Positions 1 through 11,925 of a DNA stretch of 64,000 bases are shown here, piece after piece. The stretch's first letter is position 1; every line of letters starts with the position of its first letter. The notes beneath the pieces were generated by a model. The model ran no database searches and had not been told where the DNA came from. It worked only from the letters and a program-made list of their open reading frames with translations. The DNA lies in contig OX246743.1 in assembly GCA_945910005.1 (NCBI GenBank), positions 6,665,084 to 6,729,083 of the forward strand, read 5' to 3'. The stretch comes from Isoperla grammatica (Eukaryota > Arthropoda > Insecta > Plecoptera > Perlodidae). The position numbers and the translations under genes are program-made.

Positions 1-100
1 TTGAACAGCCTAAGGTAAGCGGGTCTCGTCGGGATTCGAACCCGGGACCTCCCGAATCAGAGACTCTGGCCTTAGCGCTTGAGCTACATCTGTCGGTTTA
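1..100 (-). mobile_element. tRNA-derived SINE head, cut by window edge
   Basis: Read on the minus strand, about 95 down to 21 looks like a tRNA. It has an A-box-like GTAGCTCAAGCG, a middle part TCTCTGATTCGGGAGGTC and a B box GGTTCGAATCC. The middle and B-box parts resemble the head of the complete SINE at 40945-41219, so this is more likely a SINE head than a functional tRNA gene. The body would lie left of the window start. Confidence 0.55.
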
Positions 101-339
101 TTTAATATGTTAATTGCAATCTAGACACGAAGTACAAATATGAAATAACAGAGTTAGTTACAGTTGTGATATTATGTATTTAATAATTGGCCCTTTTCTG
201 TTTGAATGTGCTTAAAATGTGTAATAGTTCTCTCTTAAGCGTGTTGTTTTTTTTTAGTTTTTTTTTTTTTTTTTTGAGCTTTAGACACCGTCCCGGTTAA
301 TTTGACACCATTTTCAAGTCTGTACCTTGTTGGACAAAA

Positions 340-780
340 AAGGGCCCTTTTCATAAAATAGGCGTCTGAAAGGCCAAAAGCCCCCTGAAAACGCGTCTTA
401 CTATACATATTCGTAATCTGTACATATCAAAGCACAAAATGGCGTTTGTTCCAATCGTGTACCTTATGAGGTAAACCAGGGCCTTTTTTGGCCCTTTTGA
501 GGGGCGTCTGAAACGGAAACGCCCCCAAGTAGCGCGTCTTGCGTTACGGTTCCAATTTCTGGACAAGTTTCCGCATATTTTGGCGTTTAGTCCCATCATG
601 TACCTTATGAGGTAAACCACGGCCCTTTTTGGCCTTTTTTGGCCACCGATGGGGCCCAAACGCCCCCAAGTTGACGCGCAAGACGTGGCTTTTGAAAAAA
701 CCCATATAAATCCGCATATATTCCACTGGTCAAACCTTATGTACCTTATGAGGTAAACCAAACTGTCACAGGCTCTCGGT
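340..780. repeat. Three degenerate ~141-bp tandem units
   Basis: The near-palindromic core ACCTTATGAGGT followed by AAACCA recurs at about 461, 602 and 743, a 141-bp period. GC-rich text of the type CGCCCCCAAGT recurs between the cores. Because 141 is divisible by three, the minus strand reads as an open frame with a repeated VYLIRY peptide. I see nothing else to support a gene. Confidence 0.6.
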
Positions 781-839
781 CTATAACATTGACATTCATT
801 TGACGCATGAGAGTACATGTGTTGGGCCGAGTGTGAGTC

Positions 840-1825
840 AAGGCTGCAAAGGTTTGTTCCTATTTACGTCATCGATGTTAGTTCCGTGTTTACTCACGAG
901 ATCGCAGCACGGGGGACGGTACAAACATTGCAGTCTGACAAGTGACAGCTGCTAAATATCTTCTAATGTTTCAAGATTTCTATGCTACCCAATCACTTCA
1001 AATTCATTCCTGTGACAATAGCTAGACCTATTTTAAGCTTAGGTAAATATTATAAACATATGCCTCAGTCAGAATTGGGGTAGGGAGATTATTTAAAATA
1101 TGCTTTCACCTCGATCAAACGTAAACATTCCTACGCCATCTTTCAATGTTTGTACCGCCACCCAGACGCCAGCGCTGTGTGCATGTGATTGTTGAACTAG
1201 CTTGGAATAAGCCCTCGAGCCGCACAACTAGACTAGCCCACGTTCAAAAACTCTACGTAGAACACTTCGCTAACTTGAACCTCAAAACCCACAATACGAT
1301 AGTCGGCAAGGTTCGATTATCGAAAGCAAATATCCGTACAGCATAACCATTGAAATACTTGGAAAGGAAACGCTAGAGTGGAGTAATTGATATACTTCAC
1401 TTTCATTTGCCACTTTGACCTTTAATATGCGATTCCACATAGCGACTTTTACTAACGTCCAAACTTTGATCTCGGAGATTCGTTTTAATAAGCACAGCTG
1501 AGTGGAAACGATTACAAACATTTCAATATTAGTGACTTTTTAAAATCATTTCAAATAAAAATGTTCAGATCGTTATTACCACGTATAACAACATCTAGGA
1601 TGGGCCTGCATGAAACTCAAAGAAAAAGGAATATATTTCAACTTGACAATCAGTCTCATTCAAACGCCACCACAGAGAAGGGTCGTTTAATCGTTTAACC
1701 GCGATGGTATGGTTAAGATAAATAAAATCAAAGTGGTAGTCAAATTTTATTTGTTGTAAAAACTTTTCCAACTTCCAATTCGGCTCGAACTCTGCATTCA
1801 CTGTAGGTCTATATGGGACAAGACA
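840..1825. other. No recognisable feature
   Basis: AT-rich unique-looking sequence. The short open frames on both strands show no domain, no splice-bounded coding pattern and no low-complexity structure. I see nothing I can name. Confidence 0.5.
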
Positions 1826-1829
1826 CAGA

Positions 1830-2140
1830 CAGCTGGTATGTCAATAAAATAAATAAATACACTCATATATAGGGTCTACCCACTCAGTTACAAGACTGAT
1901 TTTTACAGTGGGTGACTTTAATCCAACCATGTAGGCACCAAGCACCATCGGCGAGTGAGCGATAGCCTAGCCAATCAAAAATCGATGTTTCAAATATGAA
2001 ATACATGAATCTGTGATTGGACAGTGCGAACATCTGCGGACAAATGCCAGAATGAACAAGGCCGATTCAGAACAACTTTGAATTTATTGAGTACTTCCTT
2101 GCTAAGACGGTTCCAAAGTTACCATTTACTTATTAATTAA
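1830..2140 (-). mobile_element. SINE family B copy, head lost
   Basis: This matches the bodies of the SINEs at about 26560-26960 and 56238-56690. Shared landmarks are an AATAAATAAAT tail at the left, CCCACTCAG, GCACCATCGGCGAGTGAGCG, GGACAGTGCGAACA and TTGAATTTATTGAGT in the same order. The tRNA-like head present in the 56-kb copy is missing here, and the text runs straight into a MITE at about 2142. The element points along the minus strand. Confidence 0.65.
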
Positions 2141-2141
2141 T

Positions 2142-2300
2142 GGTAGTTTCACCAACCTGTAATTCAGCAATTTTCTGTTAATCGGAGATCAAAAATCGCG
2201 CACGGTGGAACCCACAACGCATTTTATATGTAATGTTATAGAAACCATGCTAACTAATCTGAGATTAGTAAATCGGCTGATTGATTAGTTTGGTGAATTC
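2142..2300. mobile_element. MITE, GGTTTCACCAA family
   Basis: The left end TAGTTTCACCAAC and right end GTTTGGTGAATTC are imperfect inverted repeats. The subterminal text (TTAATCGGAGATCAAAAAT on the left, GAGATTAGTAAATCG on the right) matches the second copy at 51121-51285. No coding capacity. Confidence 0.6.
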
Positions 2301-2304
2301 AGAC

Positions 2305-3795
2305 CATAGCAATTAGCAACTTAAGATAAAATAACACATTTTTTCGTGTGGGAGGGGACGTCCGCGTATAACGTTTAAACGTTTAAACGTCGTTTTAAAA
2401 CGAATAAACACGTTTAGGATTTTAAGCGCTTTTTCCCACCTCTACGCCATTATTTTAAATTATGTTCATTGATGAGATTGTTGTACAACCAAAGAGCATC
2501 TCTTCATTGTTAATATTTATTTTTGTTTATCACAAACATCTAGAGAAATAATCACATTTAATTCTTGCCAGTTTTGTGTTTATGTTGTAATAATAATGTG
2601 TTATGTAGATTCCTAGGCAGGGTCACAATGCGGGCACAGATAGCTCTTCATTTAGTTGCTGAGACAAATCCAGTAACATAAACGAACCAAGGCAGTGGAG
2701 TTATAAATATTTATAATAATAACTACAACCACATAATATTTTCAAAACCTGATTGAGCTGAAAATGCATAAAATGTACAATATCAATTGTAATAATCGAG
2801 AAATAGATGCAGGACTATTCACGTGTTCTACTTATCAAAACCGTAAAATTCATCCAACAATTTCTCTGTTTTAGATACACAAACAATTTGAGAAGTTCAC
2901 CGATGCGGCATAAATAATCATCTTCTACAACGTGAAATATATTACATTCCTTTAACTGTTGTTCAAACCGTATTTTGGAGTCACGAAGAGAATTATTCCC
3001 TAGCGACGACTTTGAACGAGAAGAGGTTTTGTGTAAGTTAGTTGACAATAACTTGGATTTGAGAAACACTATAATCATCTGCTTCGAACGAAACCAGTAC
3101 AAGAATAATTTGTCAGATTTGGATTGAATTAAGCGTAGTTACTACAATAAAACGCTCTGATGCGCCCTAAGGTTTACTGAGCTGAGGAATCTGCATAGAC
3201 ATAATATTATCTTTAGCAAGTGCTCGACGGAGACTGAAATACGATTGTTAGTTTTCTTTGTCGTGAGAAATCCGTGTTTTAATACTTTAATGCCGGGGTT
3301 TTCTTTGTCCCACTTTGCAGAACGTCGAGGGAAAATGCAAGGCGCTTGTAAGTAGGTCACTTGTTGGCAGAAAGAAGGGTTGAACATTTTATTTAAGAGA
3401 ACCTTTTTTCAATTATTCTGATATATTATTTTTATATATATATATATTTGTATCTTAAATGTTAGTCTTCAATTCTCTGTTGTTTCTTTGTTTATTTTCT
3501 AGCTACATTTTTCAATTTTTCCCCTTTGTATATATGTTATAAACTTTCTTGAATACACCATTTTAATACATGCATAAAGTATACGCAAGCTCTCATTCAC
3601 ACACTCACGCACTTAGTAATCAGACTATGTAAAAATGCATTAAAATGAAGTAGATGAGAAGTGAAGTAGATAGGCCAGTGTATAGCTTGATTTTTGTTAT
3701 GTGCAGATAACACTTGGTTTATTTGTACTCTTATATCTCAAATATTCACAAAATTCAACTCTGGGAAATGAATAATTTGAGACTGCTTAAGCATT
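2305..3795. other. AT-rich region, no gene recognised
   Basis: At about 2368-2400 there is a short self-complementary run (GTTTAAACGTTTAAACG) and at about 3433 a TATATATA stretch. Two minus-strand open frames near 2815-3102 and 3142-3387 have no recognisable domain or repeat. I cannot assign a function. Confidence 0.45.
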
Positions 3796-3799
3796 AACC

Positions 3800-4786
3800 A
3801 AGGGTATGCGGGTAGTTATATTGGTCGGTACCCGGCACCTCCACCAACAATAAAACCCCGGGTACGCGGGTAGTTATTTTGATTGGTACCCGGCACCTCC
3901 ACCTACAATATAGCCCCGGGTACGCGTGTAGTTATTTTGGTCGGTACCCGGCCCCTCCACCAACAATATAACCGCGGGTATGCGGGTAGTTATTTTGATC
4001 GGTACCCGGCACATCCACCAACAATATAACCGCGGGTATGCGGGTAGTTTTATTGGTCGGTACCCGGCACCTCCACCAACAATATAACCGCGGGTACGCG
4101 TGTAGTTATTTTGGTCGGTACCCGGAACCTCCACCAACAATATAACCACGGGTACGCGTGTAGTTATTTTGGTCGGTACCCGGCACCTCCACCTACAATA
4201 TAGCCCCGGGTACGCGTGTAGTTATTTTGGTCGGTACCCGGCACCTCCACCAACAATATAACCGCGGGTACGCGTGTAGTTATTTTGGTCGGTACCCGGC
4301 ACCTCCACCTACAATATAGCCCCGGGTACGCGTGTAGTTATTTTGATCGGTACCCGGCCCCTCCACCAACAATATAACCGCGGGTATGCGGGTAGTTATT
4401 TTGATCGGTACCCGGCACATCCACCAACAATATAACCGCGGGTATGCGGGTAGTTTTATTGGTCGGTACCCGGCACCTCCACCAACAATATAGCCCCGGG
4501 TACGCGTGTAGTTATTTTGGTCGGTACCCGGCACCTCCACCAACAATATAACCCCGGGTACGCGGGTAGTTATTTTGGTCGGTACCCGGCACATCCACCA
4601 ACAATATAACCGCGGATATGCGGGTAGTTATTTTGGTCGGTACCCGGCACATCCACCAACAATATAACCCCGGGTACGCGGGTTGTTACTTTGGTCGGTA
4701 CCCGGCACATCCACCAAGATTTTAACCGCGGGTTCGCGGGTAGTTATTTTGGTCGGTACCCGGCACCTCAACCAACAATATAACCG
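3800..4786. repeat. 58-bp satellite, about 17 copies
   Basis: Tandem units of 58 bp, each with CGGGTACGCG(G/T)GTAGTT, then GGTCGGTACCCGGCACC and CCACCAACAATATAA. Every unit has the palindrome GGTACC. Variation is mainly single-base (GTACGCG or GTATGCG, CACCTCC or CACATCC), and variant types recur in blocks, as expected from block duplication. The reading frames across it are artefacts of the period. Confidence 0.95.
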
Positions 4787-5008
4787 TGGGATTTAATATA
4801 GGTTATGAAGACATAGAATAAATAATAATAAGACACAGCCTTTATCACAAACTGAATAAGTAAATCATTAATAAATAATTAAGTAAATAAGTGCATATTA
4901 ATTGAAGACGTCATTTTTGCTTAACGCAGAATGTCAACAAGATATATAAGTCACTATTGCAACAATTATAGACGACTTACTAGAAAAAGATCTAATTATT
5001 GGCTGTTA

Positions 5009-5282
5009 AGGCGCGTTCAGACAGAATGACTATGGACTAGACTAACAATAGAGTGATTAAGCCTTGGGAAAACAACGTACTCGGAAACATCCATCCCCAA
5101 ATGTATTTCAACAATGCCAACAATCGAAAATCAACTTTCTTAATCACTCGTTCTTAAACACTAATCACTATAACAGTTTGTTAACGCTTAAACATAAATC
5201 GTATACTTCAACCCTGTTAAACCTTAAATCGTTAGTCTTCAAAACTAATCGTTAGTCTTAGTCATTTTGTGTGAACCCGCCT
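5009..5282. mobile_element. MITE with TTA target duplication
   Basis: The left end AGGCGCGTTCAGACAGAATG and the right end, read in reverse complement as AGGCGGGTTCACACAAAATG, are inverted repeats of about 35 bp that continue into GACTA. TTA flanks both sides (5006-5008 and 5283-5285). A 3-bp TWA/TTA target duplication suggests the PIF/Harbinger group. No transposase. Confidence 0.65.
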
Positions 5283-5289
5283 TTAACTG

Positions 5290-7160
5290 TGAAGTATTGT
5301 TTTCATTCACGTGATTGAGTTGCGCAATACTCTAGACCAATCAGAAGGTCAGGATCCACGCGAACACTAAAACGCCGTGAATGTTGTCACTTTGGTCTGT
5401 CTCTGAGGATTCCTTTGTTTGACGTTGTTCGAGCACCAACCAATTGTCAGCTAAGGCAGCAAGTACAAGAACATGACGTACGTGACTGTGTGATAAGTAA
5501 AGAATGTACAATCTTTGATAAATTTAAATACATTATTTGCGTCGGTCATTAACATGGAATTAAGTCTTTTGAAGAAGTGAACCCGTTAACGTAGTCGCTG
5601 TTGAGATTCTCAGACTTCGTTCTCATTACTGCAGTTGATACGTGGGTAATAATACCAGGGTAAGTCATGAGCGTTCACACGACACAAGAGTTACCATCGT
5701 ACCGAAGTAGTTCATCTACCTTCCAACAGGTGCGCCTACGTTAGTGCTGAAGAACAAACATAAACAGTCCACATAACCTTAAAATTCCACTTTGCCAAAC
5801 TGACAGTTTAGGTCACGGTAATAATACAGATTTTAGTGCATTAATTGGATGAGGCACTTGAGCTGTCATCGTTACCAAAGTTTGTGGCCATTCCGACTTC
5901 TTCAAGACGCGAGAAAAGAAAATCACAAAAAGTGAGGTTATACAATTACCAGGGTAAGCAACTTGCGTGCGTTTACACGACAAAATTTTACGACGGTTAA
6001 CCTGGCTACCCGCGTAAATTACCCGAGTAAGATTTCGTACCAGCGTAGCAACTTTCAAGCGTTCACACACAGAAATTACCCACGTAATTTCACCTACCCG
6101 CGTAATATGTCAGTAATGTGAACTAGGTCTTACTCGCAACCTTTCAAAAGCCTCCATATGATCTCAACCACCCCCCCCCCCCCACACTCTCACCAGGTCA
6201 TGTGCGTGTCACGTGATTCAATTGTTTATAAACCTCGGAGTACGTTTTGAAGTGTAATTCTCTAGTAGGTATATCACTTCATTTTTAATGACGAAAAGCG
6301 TAGTGAAAAACTTCTATTTTAACATGCATGTATAGTGGAAATAATGACTAGAGTAAACTTTACTGCAAGTATGTTCTGAATGAAAATCCTGAAACGAAAA
6401 CGAAAAACAACAAAAAAGAGATAAAAGAAATTTTTTACCTCGACATCATTAAAAACGATAAGAAAATGTACGTTTCCCGAGAGTTTTCCGCGCGTACGGA
6501 GGGAAATGAGAGCGGCGAGATCGTTAAAACAGTAGCGAGAAAGAGGCTGCGATTGATTCAAGTAATATAACGTATTTGATTGGCAGTGATGACGCGAGGG
6601 TTCTTTATCTGTGTTCTCCATGCGAAGGGCTGAGTGACGGACAAATACCTCCGCAACTTGCCGACAGAATGCGCTGAGTCGTGTGACGCAACCGCCCTTG
6701 CGTGGCGCAGATAAATCAAATATGCTGTCGAGTAAAGATACATTTAAATCCGACAGATATTTGTCTGGAATATCGAACTACGCGAGCATTGTGGGACGCA
6801 GGGAAGGAGCTTTAACAATGAGATAGACCTGCGTGAACAACTCACATGGCGGCCATCTTTACGATTTAGCCTTCAACACGGTTTGACTGGTCTGTCTTGG
6901 CAAAACCAATAAAGTCTGTTGTGGCTGATATAGAAGACCATAGTCGGTATTTCTAAACACTGCGTTTTGTCAATTTATAAACCATGCCCCTCCAATGCAA
7001 CTAGGCTGTGCCTCAGACAATTCTATAACAATCATGGTCGCTGTGACGTAACAAGTGAAGTTAGAATTAGGACACATGAATTCCGATTGGATTGTTATTT
7101 AAACTGGAAATGGATCCCGTCTGTGATATCTCGCTTACCACCTCAACAACAGTATTCTTC
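5290..7160. other. Unassigned region with weak internal repeats
   Basis: Between about 5640 and 6120 motifs such as ACCAGGGTAAG, GCGTTCACACGACA and TACCCGCGTAA recur in degenerate form, probably an old MITE cluster. A poly-C run lies near 6170. ATGGCGGCCATCTT at 6846 resembles a YY1-type motif. I see no exon with splice sites and no recognisable protein. Confidence 0.4.
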
Positions 7161-7164
7161 TTAA

Positions 7165-7833
7165 AGGAATAGTCAAAAGGAAAACTAAAAAACTACCATT
7201 TGTATATGTCCACCCTCAAATATGAAAAACATGACTAAAATATACCATACTTTAAAAGCAGGTGGTTAAAAATTAAAGAAAACGCGATTTTGTGGCTTGT
7301 TGCTACCAAGTAGCACCAAGCAACTCTTCTCATGGTAATTCCCATATAAAATAAATGTTGCCTCGAGATAGTAAAACCACCGCTAAAATAGGGCACTTAT
7401 CAAAAATCGATCACGTAGTTTAATGTGCATCGTTTCTCTACCAAAAACATGCTTCGTAGTACGAACGTGTACTTCTACAAAATGCTCTGCAATTAATTTT
7501 TTGTGACTTAATATGTAGAGAAGTTGCAATCTGTTTTGAGCGGCACTGTCCGCAGTCGCCGAGTGTTATGGCTGGACTCGTATTACACAATGAGTGCTCT
7601 GTCTATCAGGCAGGCGTTAGCGACCTCAGAAGTCAGAACCGATACAGCTGTACTACGCTTTAGAAGAAAAATGCAGCAGAGCTGGCGAAGGAAATCTAGT
7701 AGAAAAGCTAAATGTTCATTATTTTTTTTCATGTATTGAGGCAACCTATATATACATTTTATTTTACACATAACTGAATTTCATGCATTTATGACTCATT
7801 GGTGATTTTTTAGTTTTTCACCTGACTAATCCT
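7165..7833 (+). mobile_element. piggyBac-like MITE, TTAA flanks (copy 1)
   Basis: The element is bounded by TTAA at 7161-7164 and 7834-7837. Its ends are inverted: AGGAATAGTC at the left and GACTAATCCT at the right, with similarity continuing through AAACTAAAAAA. A second copy of almost the same length (673 against 669 bp) lies inverted at 61314-61986. It encodes no transposase, so it is non-autonomous. TTAA flanks with short inverted ends are the piggyBac pattern; the superfamily is inferred. Confidence 0.75.
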
Positions 7834-7935
7834 TTAAGCCCTTCATTTTGTGACCATCTGCTCAGTAAGTTATACTCGGTCAACCAACCTGTACAGCTGT
7901 AGCGGTTGAATGTCGTATCCGTGGCCTCCCTTACA

Positions 7936-8882
<947 letters not shown>

Positions 8883-9000
8883 AATCCCGAAACAACTCGT
8901 CATAGACAAGTGAATAGTGACCAATCAGCGATCTGTACTTAAAGCTTGGGGATCGGTGGTTGGTCACTAGACAATCACTCGTCTATGACAGTTCGGGACC
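8883..9000. mobile_element. MITE with ~50-bp inverted arms
   Basis: The left arm (TCCCGAA, CGTCATAGACAAGTGA, GTGACCAATCAGCGATC) is repeated inverted in the right arm, which ends GTTCGGGACC. The arms take up nearly the whole element, about 50 bp each with a 17-bp spacer. A related element is at 48508-48653. Confidence 0.7.
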
Positions 9001-10095
9001 AAAACAACTCAGTTGTTATTACAAAACTATGGAAGCTGTGGCCATTCCAGCCCGCTATCAAATATGCACACTGTTTAATCATTATCAGCTATTGATATAT
9101 GACGCAATGTGACCACACTAACATCCCCCCACCGCGCCGAGCCGAGGTATCAGCAGGCAGCCGAGTTACTGAGCAGTCGAGTTACAGGCACTGTGGGAGC
9201 AAGTTCGTGTCGCTCGCTCCTCTAGCGTCAACTAATTACGTACTTTTTCGCTCTCTGACATTTTGATGAGTAACAGTGCTGGAGGCTTCAAGTCAATTCT
9301 CAATTATACGTAAAGGATGCCTTATAATGACTAAGAAGTTTGAGGCATGGGTTTCAGTTCTTTCCGCATATATTGTTAATCGAAACATTTCCAATTTTTT
9401 CTCGTTCTTTTATCGGTACACAAAAACTGTTGTAGTTTAGTCCCTGTTTATGCTTCAGCCATGTTATTTCATAGTCATTATTTCATAAGTATTTCAAATC
9501 GAGGAAAATATTAAAAACGTCATATTTAGTATTTTGTAACCGTAGAGCCAGCACCGTAAAGTTGGAAGTGTATACAGCCGGTACGCCTAGAAACAACATG
9601 TTGTCTTTCTTTTTTTCTTCTGGTCATACTCGGGGTGACTCAGGTAAAGATATTTTGTTGTTGTAGCTTGTAAAAAAAAATGTTTCAAGACTGTGTCCGA
9701 AGGGGAGGAATAGCCTTAAGGCTGTATGTTCACCAACCTTGAGGAACTCCCGATTTTGCTCTGTTAAAACTGCAATCAAATCGGTTCATATTGTCCGAAA
9801 AGAAAATCAAAGGTAATTGTTTAGTATCACTGATCGCGTTTCGTACTCACTTTTTTTCTGTATTCCTTTGCGATATTGATCATATGCGCAGTACATTATT
9901 GTTATTTCATGATTTATCTGTAAGCTCCAGTGATTTTTAATACAAATAGTCTCTTCTTTCATATTAAATTATCGTTTTGAAGTTGCATCGATTTGACAAC
10001 ACAATCACGTTAAATATGGCAATATGGCGGACGTGCGAGGGCGCAGCTGTTCGGAGCACACATAAAGTGTGGTCTACCATGAAAAAACCCTACCT
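9001..10095. other. Unassigned sequence
   Basis: Contains a GC-rich patch at 9121-9235 with repeated GCCGAG/GTCGAGTTAC text and AT-rich flanks. No exon, RNA gene or repeat family could be recognised. Confidence 0.4.
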
Positions 10096-10099
10096 CTTG

Positions 10100-10305
10100 C
10101 GCCAGAAAGTGACTTTGCCCGAGGTTAGGGGGTGGTTTTGGATAGTTTGCCAGAGGTTAGGGGGGGGGGGGGGGGTTTGGATGTACGTGCAAACTAGGCC
10201 CCTACGATTAAATACCCCTTCTTCAAATTATGCAATTATGCAGATTTGCGCCCGAAAGAGACTTTGCCCGAGGTTAGGGGGTGGTTTTGGATAGTTTGCC
10301 ATTGG
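10100..10305. repeat. Direct duplication with poly-G
   Basis: A block of about 45 bp (GACTTTGCCCGAGGTTAGGG, then GGTGGTTTTGGATAG) occurs at about 10110-10153 and again at about 10259-10301. The first copy runs on into a partial third GAGGTTAGGG and a run of about 18 G. Confidence 0.8.
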
Positions 10306-10568
10306 CAGCACTGCACCAAACACAAGCAGGAAACAAGGAAGAAGACGTCAACTTTTCATATAAAAACTTCAAACAATCATTTATTACTCTTAAAAACTAA
10401 CTACAATATTATAATAAGCATCAAAAGAAAGACAATTAAACATTGTTCAATAAAAATAACACTTTAAACAAGACTTTGGCGTTTTTCATTAGAAAAAGTG
10501 AGTAAGAAGCGCGATCAGTGATACTAAACAAATACCAAATCAAAATATGTCATCCAATAGAGAATATA

Positions 10569-10740
10569 ATGCTCTTTCATACGAATGGTTCTTTATTCCA
10601 AAAAATGTTTCCGTTTTTCAGATGTTCTTAAATAGGTGTGAAAGGTGTTTAGCAACATTACATTACAAAAGGTACTATAAATAACATCTAAAAAACGGAA
10701 ATATTGATTGGAAAAAAGAAACATTCATAAGAAAGAGCAC
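10569..10740. mobile_element. MITE, GCTCTTTC family (copy 1)
   Basis: The ends GCTCTTTC and GAAAGAGC are inverted, and similarity runs about 45 bp inwards through TTTCCG/CGGAAA. Related copies are at about 39778-39924 and 57365-57520. No coding capacity. Confidence 0.65.
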
Positions 10741-10859
10741 TAAATTCTCTACAGGATGATATATTTTGATTTAGAATTTGGACAAATAAACACCATACAG
10801 TCACACTCTGGTCCCCAAGTGCATTGAGACCGAGACAAGAAGTCTGATAGCGTTCATGT

Positions 10860-11655
10860 CTGTCCTTGCAGAGCACGTGGCGGTGTTCTATATGTCGCCG
10901 CAAGATGCAGTCCCGCAACCAACCGGTGCTTCAGCAGACAGCTTACTGCACGTGCATTGAGAGAGGGACTGAGACTCACGTGGTTCATGCTTGTCCTTGC
11001 AGAGCACGTGGCGGTGTTCGATATGTCGCCGCAAGATGCAGTCCCGCAACCAACCGGTGCTTCAGCAGACAGCTTACTGCACGTGCATTGAGAGAGGGAC
11101 TGAGACTCACGTGGTTATGCTTGTCCTTGCAGAGCACGTGGCGGTGTTCGATATGTCGCCGCAAGATGCAGTCCCGCAACCAACCGGTGCTTCAGCAGAC
11201 AGCTTACTGCACGTGCATTGAGAGAGGGACTGAGACTCACGTGGTTATGCTTGTCCTTGCAGAGCACGTGGCGGTGTTCTATATGTCGCCGCAAGATGCA
11301 GTCCCGCAACCAACCGGTGCTTCAGCAGACAGCTTACTGCACGTGCATTGAGAGAGGGACTGAGACTCACGTGGTTCATGCTTGTCCTTGCAGAGCACGT
11401 GGCGGTGTTCGATATGTCGCCGCAAGATGCAGTCCCGCAACCAACCGGTGCTTCAGCAGACAGCTCACTGCACGTGCATTGAGAGAGGGACTGAGACTCA
11501 CGTGGTTCATGTTTGTCCTTGCAGAGCACGTGGCGGTGTTCGATATGTCGCCGCAAGATGCAGTCCCGCAACCAACCGGTGCTTCAGCAGACAGCTTACT
11601 GCACATGCATTGAGAGAGGGACTGAGACTCACGTGGTTCATGTTTGTCCTTGCAG
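10860..11655 (+). repeat. Tandem array of Rim exon A acceptors
   Basis: Units of 130-131 bp. Each contains the polypyrimidine tract and acceptor GTCCTTGCAG, then the first ~60 bp of Rim exon A (AGCACGTGGCGGTGTTCGAT and onwards), then a short piece of exon matching its later ACAGC(T/C)TACTG text. The next unit follows. Exon sequence begins at 10872, 11003, 11133, 11263, 11394, 11525 and 11656, so there are six partial copies and then the real exon. In every partial copy about 10 bp present in the real exon (GACTCCACGG) are missing, which breaks the frame. No donor of normal strength follows within a unit, so these copies look like unpaired acceptors inside the intron. Confidence 0.9.
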
Positions 11656-11925
11656 AGCACGTGGCGGTGTTCGATATGTCGCCGCAAGATGCAGTCCCGC
11701 AACCAGCCGGTGCTTCAGCAGGACTCCACGGACAGCCTACTGGACGTGCCGGTCCTAGAAGCTCTGCAGAGACGTCACAGTGACGTCAAGATAGGATCGG
11801 GAGGCATCAACCTGACGGTGGGCGGGACCGGGAACTCTCTGGGGGCGGGGCTTGCTCCTCCAAGGTCACCGGAGCTCAGAAGACACTCGGACGTGTCGCC
11901 TGCATCGCTCAAAGAGCTGGAGAAG
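11656..11925 (+). CDS. Rim: Rim homologue, exon A (zinc-finger end and HSDV block)
   Basis: This is an internal exon of 270 bp (90 codons), phase 0 at both ends, with acceptor CCTTGCAG before it and donor AAG|GTGAGT after it. Residues 1-11 (STWRCSICRRK) hold a CxxC that fits the last cysteine pair of the N-terminal Rab3-binding zinc finger. Residues 24-45 contain DSTDSLLDVPVLEALQRRHS, and residues 72-90 contain PELRRHSDVSPASLKELEK; I recognise both as insect Rim blocks. Rim is an active-zone scaffold that binds Rab3, Munc13 and calcium channels to organise vesicle release. The assignment is from remembered family features, not a search. The exon is joined in frame to 39403. It sits between two arrays made from its own ends, so the acceptor and donor really used could be other copies; this pair is the only one giving one uninterrupted exon with the full text. 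Confidence 0.75.

Noticed and set aside
3874..4594. Open frames with a repeated VILLVEVPGTDQNNYTR peptide
   Set aside because: They follow from the 58-bp satellite, whose period is not a multiple of three; the frame changes between units and there is no gene context.
10985..11702. Several open frames with RDCILRRHIEHRHVL on the minus strand and SICRRKMQSRN on the plus strand as separate genes
   Set aside because: They are shadows of the exon A acceptor array; only the last copy belongs to a complete exon.
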